Positions 14,333-49,658 of a stretch of 64,000 nucleotides of DNA are shown piece after piece. Location of the stretch: the NCBI RefSeq assembly GCF_036320965.1, contig NC_092228.1:13070307-13134306 (forward strand), in the 5' to 3' direction. A program made the translations under genes and the position numbers. How positions within the stretch are numbered: the stretch's first letter is position 1; each line of letters opens with the position of its first letter. This stretch comes from Panulirus ornatus (taxonomy: Eukaryota > Arthropoda > Malacostraca > Decapoda > Palinuridae). Under the pieces are notes generated by a model. It saw only the letters and a program-made list of their open reading frames with translations. It ran no database searches and had not been told where the DNA came from.

Positions 14333-14504
14333 ATCATTAAGGAATTATTGGATTCCACTTGCCAGTGCTTACACCACATGCAAGGAGACACCTTTGGTGG
14401 GCCTGCATCATTGCCAAAGGAGGGAAAGGAATAATCTTGCTTAGCACCTTTTTGCTCCAAAAGAATAAATAATTTTCCTGCTGTAGCATAAACCTTCTGG
14501 AGCC

Positions 14505-14560
<56 letters not shown>

Positions 14561-14827
14561 GCAATGAAAATAATAGTAGTCATTATTACTCTTACATCAT
14601 TATCATAATCATTATTATCAATTATCACAACCTCGGGACCCCTTTCATGGTGCTACTTCTGTATAAAGGCTGCAATCAATACTATACAAGATGGTCTCAT
14701 TAAAAGTGATACAGTCCTTTAGGAGAATGTACTTTTTTCTTCTGCTGACAATGATGCAGCCTTATCAAAGATGACTTCCTGCTTGAACTGTAAACACATA
14801 CAAGCAGAATTCAGTAACAATGTGTGA
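14332..14827. other. No gene recognised
   Basis: Contains the (TAA)n run and unassigned sequence between two short-element insertions. Confidence 0.6.
14506..14562. repeat. (TAA)n
   Basis: Trinucleotide run in otherwise unassigned sequence. Confidence 0.95.
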
Positions 14828-14851
14828 ATATATATATATATATATATATAT

Positions 14852-15030
14852 TTTTTTCTTTTTTCTTTTAAACTATCCGCCATTTCCCGCATTAGCGAGG
14901 TAGCGTTAAGAACAGAGGACTGGGCCTTTGTGGAATATCCTCACCTGGTCCCCCTCTGTTCCTTCTTTTGGAAAATTAAAAAAAAGAAAAAAAAAAAATG
15001 AGAGGGGAGGATTTCCAGCCTCCTGCTCCC
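14852..15030 (-). mobile_element. Short non-autonomous element
   Basis: Antisense copy like the one at 14.1 kb, also between (TA)n tracts; the right one leads into a sense LINE. Confidence 0.8.

Positions 15031-15083
<53 letters not shown>
15031..15083. repeat. (TA)n
   Basis: Joins an antisense short element to a 5'-truncated sense LINE. Confidence 0.95.
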
Positions 15084-15087
<4 letters not shown>

Positions 15088-16445
15088 GAGAGAGTTGATA
15101 GAGATGCTCTGTGGAAGGTACTAAGAATATATGGTGTGGGAGGCAAGTTGTTAGAAGCAGTGAAAAGCTTTTATCGAGGATGTAAGGCATGTGTACGTGT
15201 AGGAAGAGAGGAAAGTGATTGGTTCTCAGTGAATGTAGGTTTGCGGCAGGGGTGTGTGATGTCTCCGTGGTTGTTTAATTTGTTTATGGATGGGGTTGTT
15301 AGGGAGGTGAATGCAAGAGTTTTGGAAAGAGGGGCAAGTATGAAGTCTGTTGTGGATCAGAGAGCTTGGGAAGTGAGTCAGTTGTTGTTCGCTGATGATA
15401 CAGCGCTGGTGGCTGATTCATGTGAGAAACTGCAGAAGCTGGTGACTGAGTTTGGTAAAGTGTGTGAAAGAAGAAAGTTAAGAGTGAATGTGAATAAGAG
15501 CAAGGTTATTAGGTACAGTAGGGTTGAGGGTCAAGTCAATTGGGAGGTAAGTTTGAATGGAGAAAAACTAGAGGAAGTAAAGTGTTTTAGATATCTAGGA
15601 GTGGATCTGGCAGCGGATGGAACCATGGAAGTGGAAGTGAATCATAGGGTGGGGGAGGTGGTGAAAATCCTGGGAGCCTTGAAGAATGTGTGGAAGTTGA
15701 GAACATTATCTCGGAAAGCAAAAATGGGTATGTTTGAAGGAATAGTGGTTCCAACAATGTTGTATGGTTGCGAGGCGTGGGCTATGGATAGAGTTGTGCG
15801 GAGGAGGATGGATGTGCTGGAACTGAGATGTTTGAGGACAATATGTGGTGTGAGGTGGTTTGATTGAGTAAGTAATGTAAGGGTAAGAGAGATGTGTGGA
15901 AACAAAAAGAGAGTGCTTGAGAGAGCAGAAGAGGGTGTTTCGAAATGGTTTGGGCACATGGAGAGAATGAGTGAGGAAAGATTGACCAAGAGGATATATG
16001 TGTCGGAGGTGGAGGGAACGAGGAGAAGTGGGAGACCAAATTGGAGGTGGAAAGATGGAGTGAAAAGGATTTTGAGTGATTGGGGCATGCAGGAGGGTGA
16101 AAGGCGGGCAAGGAATAGAGTGAATTGGATGGATGTGGTATATCGGGGTCGACGTGCTGTCAGTGGATTGAATCAGGGCATGTGAAGCGTCTGGGGTAAA
16201 CCATGGAAAGTTGTGTGGGGCCTGGATGTGGAGGGGGAGCTGTGGTTTCGGGCATTATTACGTGGCAGCTGGGGACTGAATGTGAACGAATGGGGCCTTT
16301 GTTGTCTTTTCCTTGCGCTACCCCGCACACATGAGGGGGGAGGGGGATGTTATTCCATGTGTGGCGGGGTGGCGATGGGAATAAATAAAGGCAGACAGTG
16401 TGAATTATGTACATGTGTATATATGTATATGTCTGCGTGTGTGTT
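15084..16445 (+). mobile_element. RTE-like LINE, truncated, long-type 3' UTR
   Basis: Starts at VDRDALWKV directly after (TA)n. The frame is open from about 15090 to 15867 (FADD, YLGVDL, LYGC), then TGA replaces the Arg codon of WFDRVS. Coding resumes 15892-16185. A long-type UTR to 16445 breaks off inside its GT-rich part, where a second LINE copy begins without spacer. Confidence 0.87.
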
Positions 16446-17498
16446 TGCGGCAGGGGTGTGTGATGTCTCCATGGTTGTTTAATTTGTTTATGGATGGGGT
16501 TGTTAGGGAGGTGAATGCAAGAGTTTTGGAAAGAGGGGCAAGTATGAAGTCTGTTGGGGATGAGAGAGCTTGGGAAGTGAGTCAGTTGTTCGCTGATGAT
16601 ACAGCGCTGGTGGCTGATTCATGTTAGAAACTGCAGAAGCTGGTGACTGAGTTTGGTAAAGTGTGTGAAAGAAGAAAGTTAAGAGTAAATGTGAATAAGA
16701 GCAAGGTTATTAGGTACAGTAGGGTTGAGGGTCAAGTCAATTGGGAGGTGAGTTTGAATGGAGAAAAACTGGAGGAAGTGAAGGGTTTTAGATATCTGGG
16801 AGTGGATCTGGCAGCGGATGGAACCATGGAAGCGGAAGTGGATCATAGGGTGGGGGAGGGGGCGAAAATTCTGGGAGCCTTGAAGAATGTGTGGAAGTTG
16901 AGAACATTATCTCGGAAAGCAAAAATGGGTATGTTTGAAGGAATAGTGGTTCCAACAATGTTGTATGGTTGCGAGGCGTGGGCTATGGATAGAGTGGTGC
17001 GCAGGAGGATGGATGTGCTGGAAATGAGATGTTTGAGGACAATGTGTGGTGTGAGGTGGTTTGATCGAGTAAGTAACGTAAGGGTAAGAGAGATGTGTGG
17101 AAATAAAAAGAGCGTGATTGAGAGAGCAGAAGAGGGTATTTTGAAATGGTTTGGGCACATGGAGAGAATGAGTGAGGAAAGATTGACCAAGAGGATATAT
17201 GTGTCGGAGGTGGAGGGAACGAGGAGAAGAGGGAGACCAAATTGGAGGTGGAAAGATGGAGTGAAAAAGATTTTGTGTGATTGGGGCCTGAACATGCAGG
17301 AGGGTGAAAGGAGGGCAAGGAATAGAGTGAATTGGAGCGATGTGGTATACCGGGGTTGACGTGCTGTCAGTGGATTGAATCAAGGCATGTGAAGCGTGTG
17401 TGGACGTATGTATATACATGTGTAGGGGGGTGGGTTGGGCCATTTCTTTCGTCTGTTTCCTTGCGCTACCTCGCAAGCGCGGGAGACAGCGACAAAGC

Positions 17499-17517
<19 letters not shown>
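16446..17517 (+). mobile_element. RTE-like LINE, truncated, fused to the previous copy
   Basis: Begins at GLRQGCVMSP, abutting the UTR of the copy to the left. The FADD block has lost a Leu codon (SQLFADD), and TGT-to-TAG at 16624-16626 splits the frame. Coding 16643-17359 is then open to the normal stop. The 3' UTR is further shortened. It ends with hairpin, A(n) and (TA)n. Confidence 0.87.

Positions 17518-17586
<69 letters not shown>
17518..17586. repeat. (TA)n after LINE A-tail
   Basis: Follows A(n) of the 16.4-kb LINE; another run lies at 17771-17829. Confidence 0.95.
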
Positions 17587-17597
<11 letters not shown>

Positions 17598-17741
17598 TTG
17601 TGTGTGTACATTGAGACGTATAGGTATGTATATTTGCGTGTGTGGACGTGTATGTACATACATGGGTTGGGGGGTGGGTTGGGCCATTTCTTTCGTATGT
17701 TTCCTTGCGCTACCTCACAAACGCGGAAGACATCGACAAAG
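17587..17741 (+). mobile_element. Isolated LINE 3' tail
   Basis: Only the last 150 bp of the long-type 3' UTR (GTATAGGTATGTATATTTGC onward) with the terminal hairpin, set between two (TA)n tracts. Compatible with an extreme 5' truncation or with repair using LINE RNA. Confidence 0.75.
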
Positions 17742-17766
17742 CAAAATGAATAAAATAAATAAATAA

Positions 17767-17829
<63 letters not shown>

Positions 17830-17831
<2 letters not shown>

Positions 17832-18275
17832 AAAAAAATCCGTCTGCACAGACATGACATAAATCAGTTTTTTGTACAGGGTTTTGAGTGAGTCTACCGT
17901 AAAAGTTAAAATGATGTATCAAAAGACCTTACATTAACCTTGATGGATGAAAGAAACATACAACTGGATGTGTACTGGGGTACATTAAATCGAGAATCTA
18001 AGACAAAACTTGTAAGCAACAGTTGCTTAGGCTATCTAGTAAGGATGTGTTTGTTGTGAATGCTACGGTGATGACAGGAAATCTCTTTGAGATGTCCATT
18101 AGAGGCAACTTTGTCTCATCCAAGACTGCCATTGCGATAGCGAGGAAACTAATGCAACATACCGTTAGACACCACCACAGACAGGTCATATCACACTTCA
18201 ATGAAGCGCAAGGCAACAGTTTATCCAAGTTAAAAGAAGGGTAGCGTTTTCATGAGGACACATTCTGCCGTAGCA
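17830..18275 (+). other. Unidentified possible coding remnant
   Basis: Pieces such as LDVYWGTLNRESKTKLVSNSCLG and SIRGNFVSSKTAIAIARKLMQ look protein-like in composition and are less AT-rich than their surroundings, but the frames change. It is followed by an antisense CR1/Jockey end. Family unknown. Confidence 0.3.
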
Positions 18276-18518
18276 TTAGAAAAGAGGACCCAAGTGTGCC
18301 TTGAAAACACCTTTATCAGGCAAGGATGAGGTGTTGCGTTTATTCATGAGATATTTATCTAATCGACTTTTGAAGGTACTTTTAGACTTAACTTCACCAA
18401 TCTTAGCACTCACTATGTCTTTCGGTAAGTTATTGCAGTGATCAACACAGCTGTAGGAAAAAAGTTTTTTTTTACCACAAGGACGTGCTGCTGTCGCCAG
18501 CTGAACCAGAATTGACAT
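18276..18518 (-). pseudogene. CR1/Jockey-type LINE C-terminal fragment
   Basis: Reads KKLFSYSCVDHCNNLPKDIVSAKIGEVKSKSTFKSRLDKYLMNK, the typical C-terminal end (WNxLP...VxA.S...FKxRLDK) of many CR1/Jockey-type polyproteins. No RT domain next to it. Confidence 0.75.
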
Positions 18519-19149
18519 CAGTCGGAGATGATTCGCAGGTTATGTCTGGTATTTGAAGGGATATAGTATCCTAGCTGTTAAATGAAAGGATCCTCAAGGG
18601 GAGGAAAATGTCTGGGAAAGAACTACTTGCCTCCCACAGAAATGTGAGATGAACAGACGTTCCGATTTCGGCGGGACTGTCCCAGTTTTGAACTACGTCC
18701 CACTTTGTTTCCTGTCCCGTTTTTGGAGGTTAGCATAATTACCCACTTTATCAAAAAAATTTTACCTATTAAACTACCTGACTGCATTTAATTGTTGATG
18801 CAATCCATATGCGTGAAATTTAGCAAAGTCTAGACATAATTATGAACATAGTTATTTCATCTTTATTGATTTGGGGATTATGAGAATAACTTCTGGTCGA
18901 CCTCAAACGCTCATATAATGCACTTCATTGTCGCATATGAGAGTCCAAATACGTAACTCTATAACCTTATCTAGTGTAGAATTGATCTAGTGTAGAAGTG
19001 ATCTAGTGTAGAATTGCAAGTTTACGTAGTAATGACTTGGGTAAATATATATTTATACATACATATTGGCATTTAATACATTATTAGACACCGTTATGCA
19101 TTGTATGTATATCCCAGCTTGAATCGGGCGACGACATCAGATTAAACCA
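18519..19149. other. No gene; possible transposon end near 18660-18760
   Basis: Repeated GGGAC/GTCCC motifs (CGGCGGGACTGTCCCAG, CCTGTCCCGTTTTTGG) look like a hAT-type subterminal region, but no matching partner end was found. The rest is unassigned. Confidence 0.3.
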
Positions 19150-20800
19150 TTTTTTTTTTTTTTTTTTTTTTTTTTATACTTTGTCGCTGTCTCCCGCGTT
19201 TGCGAGGTAGCGCAAGGAAACAGACGAAAGAAATGGCCCAACCCCCCCCCCCCCATACACATGTACATACACACGTCCAGACACGCAAATATACATACCT
19301 ACACAGCTTTCCATGGTTTACCCCAGACGCTTCACATGCCTTGCTTCAATCCACTGACAGCACGTCAACCCCTGTATACCACATGACTCCAATTCACTCT
19401 ATTTCTTGCCCTCCTTTCACCCTCCTGCATGTTCAGGCCCCGATCACACAAAATCTTTTTCACTCCATCTTTCCACCTCCAATTTGGTCTCCCTCTTCTC
19501 CTCGTTCCCTCCACCTCCGACACATATATCCTCTTGGTCAATCTCTCCTCACTCATTCTCTCCATGTGCCCAAACCATTTCAAAACACCCTCTTCTGCTC
19601 TCTCGACCACGCTCTTTTTATTTCCACACATCTCTCTTACCCTTACGTTACTTACTCGATCAAACCACCTCACACCACACATTGTCCTCAAACATCTCAT
19701 TTCCAGCACATCCATCCTCCTGCGCACATCTCTATCCATAGCCTACGCCTCGCAACCATACAGCATTGTTGGAACCACTATTCCCTCAAACATACCCATT
19801 TTTGCTTTCCGAGATAATGTTCTCGACTTCCACACATTTTTCAAGGCTCCCAAAATTTTCGCCCCCTCCCCCACCCTATGATCCACTTCCGCTTCCATGG
19901 TTCCATCCGCTGACAGATCCACTCCCAGATATCTAAAACACTTCACTTCCTCCAGTTTTTCTCCATTCAAACTCACCTCCCAATTGACTTGACCCTCACC
20001 CCTACTGTACCTAATAACCTTGCTCTTATTCACATTTACTCTCAACTTTCTTCTTCCACACACTTTACCAAACTCAGTCACCAGCTTCTGCAGTTTCTCA
20101 CATGAATCAGCCACCAGCGCTGTATCATCAGCGAACAACAATTGACTCACTTCCCAAGCTCTCTCATCCCCAACAGACTTCATACTTGCCCCTCTTTCCA
20201 GGACTCTTGCATTTACCTCCTTTACAACCCCATCCATAAACAAATTAAACAACCATGGAGACATCACACACCCCTGCCGCAAACCTACATTCACTGAGAA
20301 CCAATCACTTTCCTCTCTTCCTACACGTACACATGCCTTACATCCTCGATAAAAACTTTTCACTGCTTCTAACAACTTGCCTCCCACACCATATATTCTT
20401 AATACCTTCCACAGAGCATCTCTATCAACTCTATCATATGCCTTCTCCAGATCCATAAATGCTACATACAAATCCATTTGCTTTTCTAAGTATTTCTCAC
20501 ATACATTCTTCAAAGCAAACACCTGATCCACACATCCTCTACCACTTCTGAAACCGCACTGCTCTTCCCCAATCTGATGCTCTGTACATGCCTTCACCCT
20601 CTCAATCAATACCCTCCCATATAATTTACCAGGAATACTCAACAAACTTATACCTCTGTAATTTGAGCACTCACTCTTATCCCCTTTGCCTTTGTACAAT
20701 GGCACTATGCACGCATTCCGCCAATCCTCAGGCACCTCACCATGAGTCATACATACATTAAATAACCTTACCAACCAGTCAACAATACAGTCACCATATG
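19150..20800 (-). mobile_element. RTE-like LINE, 5'-truncated, one in-frame stop
   Basis: Antisense copy with its 3' end at the left: poly-T, hairpin and short 3' UTR at 19150-19340. RT to C-terminus runs 19365-20774 in one frame, interrupted only by a TGG-to-TAG change at 19740-19742 (in CEAWAMDR). Truncation falls in GDCIVDWLVRLFN, beside a poly-A run at 20803-20819. Retains FADD and QGC blocks. Confidence 0.9.
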
Positions 20801-20819
20801 TGTAAAAAAAAAAAAAAAA

Positions 20820-21488
20820 GTGGTTCTTCCATGATATTTTATGTTGGTTCCCTCAATAAGCTCTGAAGGGTTTTTATTCATGCTCTGTGAATTATGGTTT
20901 TGAGGCTACGCGCAGGTAAGCCCAATTAGTAATCAACTTGCTATTTCATCAGTGAGAAAAGAAACCAAGAGAAAGTAGACCATTTGGTTATACCAGTGTC
21001 TTACATCACACACAAGCATATTGCAGTCATAATGAAGCTAGTTTATAGTAGTTAGGAGACTGGCTTACAAATCAGACTTATAACATCTGTTCTTGAATTT
21101 TCAGCAAATCAAAGGACCATAAGATCTTATGGCTGATAGTTCTGTGTTTGGAAGTGTCGTTGCCCAGGTAATTGACCTTACTCAGGTCATCGTGAAAACC
21201 ATGGGTACTACCAGCACCGTCTAGGTTTCGTTGTAAATACCTATCGTAATGCCTAACAACCTGTGGGATATTATGATCAGTGGGGATGATTTCAGTGTGA
21301 TAACGGGCGTCATTATTGAGTCTTACGTTGTAATCTAGCAGAGGCTTTAGGAAATAAGTGGGAGCAGTGATAATCAAGGTTAGTTACCTATGGTACAGGA
21401 TAGTGTGTATGTGTATATTTTTGAGATATAGAGGTATCATTACAATGTTCGTTATCTTGAACTTGGCCTAGTCCTAATTTTAACTGGT

Positions 21489-21525
<37 letters not shown>

Positions 21526-24352
21526 AGCTTCACAATAATGGCTAATAGTTTATCTTTTAGCAGTGGTGTTAACATTTTCCACATTGATCACAAAATATCC
21601 AAAATAAGATGTAATCTCATTGCAGGCCTGTTTTTTAAATATCCAATTATTACAAAAAAAAGAGGAGGAAAGTATGGGAGTGGAATGAATCTAAGAATCT
21701 AAGATACTACCAAATGAACAAGTCTGGCGAGAATTATTCCTTCATTTCAAGAGAAAATATTAGCAATCAATAGTCGGTGAAAATTGTTCTCTCTCAGTCT
21801 GGTAAGTTATGGACATTTGAAATCAACCTTTGATGTCAAACCTCAAGGACTTTAAGAGTAACAAAAAATAAATTTCTAAATCTGTGAAAGTCTATAATAT
21901 ATTTTTTTCTGAAACTCTGCAGGTTGTGGCCTAAAATGTCAAGGAAATATATATTTTTGCTTTTGACCATGTCTTCATGGTTTATAGCTTGACGTCTCGA
22001 AGTCAAAATGTTGTCAATGTGAATGTCTCTTTTCAATTATATAAATGTCAATATCTTTTCAAAGTGTGCAAATATATGCACGATTTTTGTTTATATTTTA
22101 TGATTGAATGCGTTTATATACAAAGTATTACACCGTATTTCGCTTATTAGTATACATATATACATATCAATCATTGCGGGTGTGATTCTCAATGCGTCGA
22201 TAAGCCGTTGACGAAGCCAAAGCCAGAGCCAATACATTTATATACAATACTAAAATTCATAGAAGTAATCGTATTTCCAGAAATCAGCATCAATTATTAA
22301 TTAATGAAATATTATGGTATATTTTAGCTGGATATATTGATTGAAAGATATATATTTTTTATATCACCCTTTTTTTGTCATTCGTTAAGTGCTGCACGAG
22401 ATTTGAAAACAAAAACATTGGAGGTTCTCGTGAGCGCCAGTTTTAAGGTAATTTATTAATTTTTAAAGCATAACAGCGTTCCTTGATCTGTAGAACTAAG
22501 CAAGCATTTATTAGAAAGCCAATTAGTAATGGACGGGGTAAGTTATAATAAACTGTAAGTTCAAATTATTAGATCTTGGTTAGGATGGAGGCAGCTCTTT
22601 GAACTGGAAGGAAATGTGGGCCATTAACTGTCTTGTAAAGTTTCTACTTGTGTGGTTTATACTGGGACGTATAACGAGGATTATATTTACCAACATCATG
22701 GGGAGATAAATGCATAGTTTGCAATGTCTAAAGAATAAAAAAATAATCCTGCGGTGTTTTATTTTGGAAAGTATCAAGTGTCACTTGAGGAATGTATTGA
22801 GGTAAGTGAACGTAATGTATTTCTTTGGTTTTATACAGAAATATCAAATTTGCATAAATATTTCTTTTTCTGGGTTGTATTTGAAAGGTATGTTCTTTTC
22901 CGATTGTGTAACTTATAAAGTAGTGGGTATGGTTCCATTTAGTATAGTACCATTCGGTAAAAGGAAGAATAATGGTATTAAATTTTTTTCATCCATAACT
23001 TTATGATGAAGACCTTACCTAACCAAGCTTTAGTGTTTATGAAGAAAATCCCACAAGCACATTACAAAACAACCAAACCATATAGGTGATTTGCTGTCCA
23101 TATGCTCTTTTTTGGTCGTCATTTTGTCCATTTATTTGCCAAAGTTGTAATCATCAAAATTCCTACCATTGTTTGAAATTATTTCTTAGTAGAACGGAAC
23201 AAGAAGGGCACTAGGGATATTCTGCCATAAACATAAGTGATGACAGTATTTATGCTTTTTTTGCCTGCTTCTGCTTGCTCAGTGGAATGTGCTGGTGACT
23301 GAGAAAAATATGGGGGAAATTTAATTGGCAGCAGTTTTCAGTCTTGAAATTCTATAGCAGAAAATACATGGATCCGTATTGTTCCATGGCGTTTCATAGG
23401 TTATTGCTCTGCCTTATCCTTGAAGTGCCCCTGCCAGAGCAGTGTCTATGTGTTTAATGATGCATGATGCAGGATTAGTGTTGCTTGGACTTTGGGTTAG
23501 GTTAGCCTTCCTACATGGCATTTTGCAACACTTGGGCAGAGGTGGATCACTTGTTGACTGGTGGGCCAGGGCTTTGTGTTTTCACATCTGCATACAGAAG
23601 AATATCCCAATCACAAAATGGGAAAAGTCTGTTTTTTCTTCTCATCACTATTGACTTTGGATAGATAGATATGTGATTTTTTTTAAAGTTTGTATAGTGT
23701 CTAAAGAATGTAATAATATTTGCAGAGCTTAAATCTAGGCTATATTTTTATACTGAATGATATTCGGTTGTGTATCAGGGAGAGTTTGGAGTTGATTAAG
23801 CTTGACTCACTTGAGTTATGGTGGATATACAACCCATATTCTTTCATTGTAATAATATGTATGAGCTACAACATATGAGTGGAGTCTTGTGCCTCTGGAA
23901 AAAAAGAAGAGTAGGAGGTCAAGTTAAAGATTTTGAGGCCTTTTGATGCTGGTCACCAGAACCTCAGTTTATCTGTTAGATCTTCACGTAAAAGTAGTTT
24001 TGCCATGTTATTGTGCTTTTTCAAACTATGCCCCATTTTTAATTTTGTGAAAACTTAGATTGATAGTGTACCAGCATTTTGATTTTCTTTTTCCAAATTA
24101 GGTTTAGAAATCTCCCATAGAAACATTATTCCCCATATCCCATTGAATCCTCTATGACATGCTGCTTAATGATTTTATTAAGTTATATTTTCCTAGAATG
24201 CATCTCCAGTGTTAGGCAGGTACCAAATGTACTTTGTTGCGTATCTTGTCCTTTACTCAGAAAATTCCTCCTGGTATAATTTTTTTGTCTTTAGATATGT
24301 TTTATCAGTCTAACCACAAATCTACTTCTACATATTCACACAGTTTCACACA
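20820..24352. other. Upstream region of Spindly, no gene recognised
   Basis: Should hold the Spindly promoter and any non-coding first exon; none can be placed from sequence alone. An antisense 99-codon frame at 21078-21377 looks protein-like (RLNNDARYHTEIIPTDHN) but is unidentified. Poly-A at 21494. Confidence 0.5.
21494..21522. repeat. Poly-A run
   Basis: 29 A residues with no recognisable retroelement upstream. Confidence 0.8.
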
Positions 24353-47134
<22,782 letters not shown>

Positions 47135-47359
47135 GGTGTAAACTTTATTGATTGTAGTCACATTTAGGAGTCATTTTCGTCATAACCAAAGGATTTTAAG
47201 TCTATCTTTTGATATTTCTAAGAAGTGTTTCTAAAGGACTATGATAATTTTGATCTTTGTAAACATATAAATGTTTATATATTTTAGATGATTTTTTTCC
47301 TATTTCATGTGTGTGAAAAGATCTTTGGGACCATCAGATAAGTACAAAGAAGTGAGTTT

Positions 47360-47640
47360 GAGGTTGATCTGGGTTAGAGAGAAAGTCGTCAGTGAGAGGC
47401 AAGTGGTTGCTAGTGCTTTTGCACTAGGCAGTGAGAGAAGTGAAGAAAAAGCTCACCTCAGGAGAAGCTGATTGAATGCATTTGCAGTGTTGATGCAGTT
47501 GATCAAATTATAGTACGAGGGGATGTGAACACAAGGGTGGGTGAAGATACAGTTGCGAGTATGATAGAGTGGTTATTGGGTCCCTGCTGGAATTGAGAAT
47601 AGGAAAAGGCTTTTTGAGTTGAAGTCAATTTTCAATCCAT
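47360..47640 (+). pseudogene. Endonuclease fragment of a different LINE
   Basis: Frame pieces QLIK..IIVRGDVNTRVGED and later WLLGPC match the GDxNARVG and LGPHG blocks of RTE-type endonucleases that differ from the main family here. Broken by stops. Confidence 0.5.
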
Positions 47641-48214
47641 CACAGTAGGTAGTGTCAGCTGTGTGCAGCACTAGATGATTTTTTGTTTTTTCTTAAGCTG
47701 TTATAGTCCTACCATGTGGGTACTGCCACTGCTTCGGAATGATTTGCACTACTCGCAGGTAGGGTGTATATGGCATCACAATGCCTTACTTTATCAAATG
47801 AATTGTAAAGTGAGGTGTAGCTTGAAAATATAAGAACTTAAGGAAATATTGAGAGTATATGGCCCTGATGATGATGATGATGAAAGCAACTTTGATACTT
47901 TATACAAGGGTAGTGGTGATGATTCAGATGCTTATAGTTCACTTTATCACTGAAAGTGGTGATTTTAGTGAAAAATAATGGAAAAGTGTTTGGTTTCCTG
48001 TACAGGCTGTGCCTTTATATATTATTTTTGACTTTTGAGAAACACCATTTTCGAAAAAGATAATTAAAAGAATAGAAGTAAGGGAAACAAGTCATGCTTG
48101 TGTCATACTTCAGTTTTACTGATGAGCTGAGTGATTTATGCCAGGCTTGCCCTAAGGTAATGGTAACCCATGGAGGCCTCTCTGTGATGAGCCAGGATGC
48201 TACTACCCTGTTAA
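47641..48214. other. Unassigned, with a GAT trinucleotide run
   Basis: A (GATGAT)n stretch at 47867-47883 lies in a short frame reading VYGPDDDDDESNFDTLYKGSGDDSD, which could be an acidic transposase N-terminus; too short to name. Confidence 0.3.
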
Positions 48215-48924
48215 CAGGGTTCCCACGCCACCGGGAAAATGGGAAAAACCCAGGAATTTTATTTGAGGTGCTCCCGGCCGGGAAAAGGCCTGGAAAATGC
48301 GTACAATTGAAAATGTCAGGGGAAAACCCTTGAAACGGAAGTTAGGAAAAGGTTACTTCCCTTGGGCCTCATTCATCCCTCGCTTTCGTACCCTGAATAT
48401 ACTTTATTGCTACATTGCGGCTTTTTTGTGGGGCGAGTTGTATGGTACGAATCGAACTGAAATCGCAGTCTCGATAGCGCTTGCTCACATCTGTTATGGA
48501 GTAATGAAAGCAGTGGTTAATAATGATCGTGCTGGCCAATTTTTTTAAAAAAACGTTCTTCCTATTTGCCAAGTCAACTCTTATTGACTCAGATTGGATT
48601 AAATTCTTTTTTTCCCAATGCAATATTGTTAAATACAAATACGTTCAAAGATTGCGAAATTTTTATAAATATCGCATGTTTACTTTCAAAGCGTTTAGTT
48701 AGCATTGAATTGGAACCAAGAACTTTAACAAGAGAGAAACAATTTTCAGAAGAAGTTACGGATGAATGTTGCAAGGAAATAGCTAATGCTAAAATTATTG
48801 AATCTTTAAAAATTGAAAGGGCTTTTTATTTGAGTCCAAAACAAGTTATTGACATTATAGAAGATCCTGGAAATATCCTGGATAATGCCTTGAATTTTAT
48901 GTCAGTAAAAGAGTGGGAACCCTG
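48215..48924. mobile_element. hAT-like non-autonomous DNA transposon (710 bp)
   Basis: Perfect 12-bp terminal inverted repeats CAGGGTTCCCAC / GTGGGAACCCTG. Subterminal G/C-rich GGGAAA repeats at the left resemble hAT-type ends. Flanking 8-mers match only loosely. The 122-codon ORF at 48566-48934 runs through the right repeat and resembles nothing I recognise. Confidence 0.65.
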
Positions 48925-49143
48925 TGTATACTAAGATTTGCTGTTATTAGCATATTGTCGATCATTATCTCCCTCTCCAAAACCTATTCACAATAGTGGC
49001 AGAAATACAAAGCAAGTAGACCAAGCTAATTAACAGTGTTTATTTATTATCAATTTTTTGCTGAAAATGAAAGCCAGAAAAGTTTAAAGTTTTGGAAAAC
49101 TTTGAAAGGTGCTAGTACAGAATTAGTGCACTTATGAAGTGGT

Positions 49144-49198
49144 TTGACTCGCGAGGAATGTGTGGGAAGTATTCTTTCACCCCTATCCCCAGGGATAA
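49144..49198 (-). mobile_element. Short-element head fragment
   Basis: Antisense head ending CCCCTATCCCCAGGGATA, then a short (TA)n. Confidence 0.7.
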
Positions 49199-49231
49199 TA
49201 TATATATATATATACTAATATTTTTTTTTTT

Positions 49232-49426
49232 TTTTTTTTTTTCAAACTATTCGCCATTTCCCGCATTAGCGAGGTAGCGTTAAGAACAGAGAACTGGGTC
49301 ATTGAGGGAATATCCTCACCTGGCCCCCTTCTCTGTTCCTTCTTTTGGAAAATTAAAAAAAATTGAGAGGGGAGGATTTCCAGCCCCCCGCTCCCTCCCC
49401 TTTTAGTCGCCTTCTACGACACGCAG

Positions 49427-49435
<9 letters not shown>
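49232..49435 (-). mobile_element. Short non-autonomous element
   Basis: Antisense copy with hairpin, body and GTCG/CGAC stem; the outermost head is lost between CGCAGG and GGATATA. (TA)n follows. Confidence 0.8.
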
Positions 49436-49467
<32 letters not shown>

Positions 49468-49472
49468 TACTA

Positions 49473-49607
49473 CTATTGACGTTTGTGTAAATAAATTAAA
49501 CATTTCCTTTCCATAGCCAGAGGTTGAACCATTATGTGACATTCATTTTTGCATTTCATTTCAAGCTAGAAGTTTCAGTTTTCTAAATTGTTTCTTACAT
49601 TTTTTCA
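49473..49607 (+). repeat. Inverted repeat arm left of the full-length LINE
   Basis: About 135 bp (TTGACGTTTGTGTAAATAAA ... CTTACATTTTTTCACATG) whose reverse complement lies at 53147-53280. Confidence 0.85.
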
Positions 49608-49623
49608 CATGTATATATATGTA

Positions 49624-49658
<35 letters not shown>

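Noticed and set aside
18660..18760. Complete hAT element
   Set aside because: Only one end-like region is visible; no partner terminus was found nearby.
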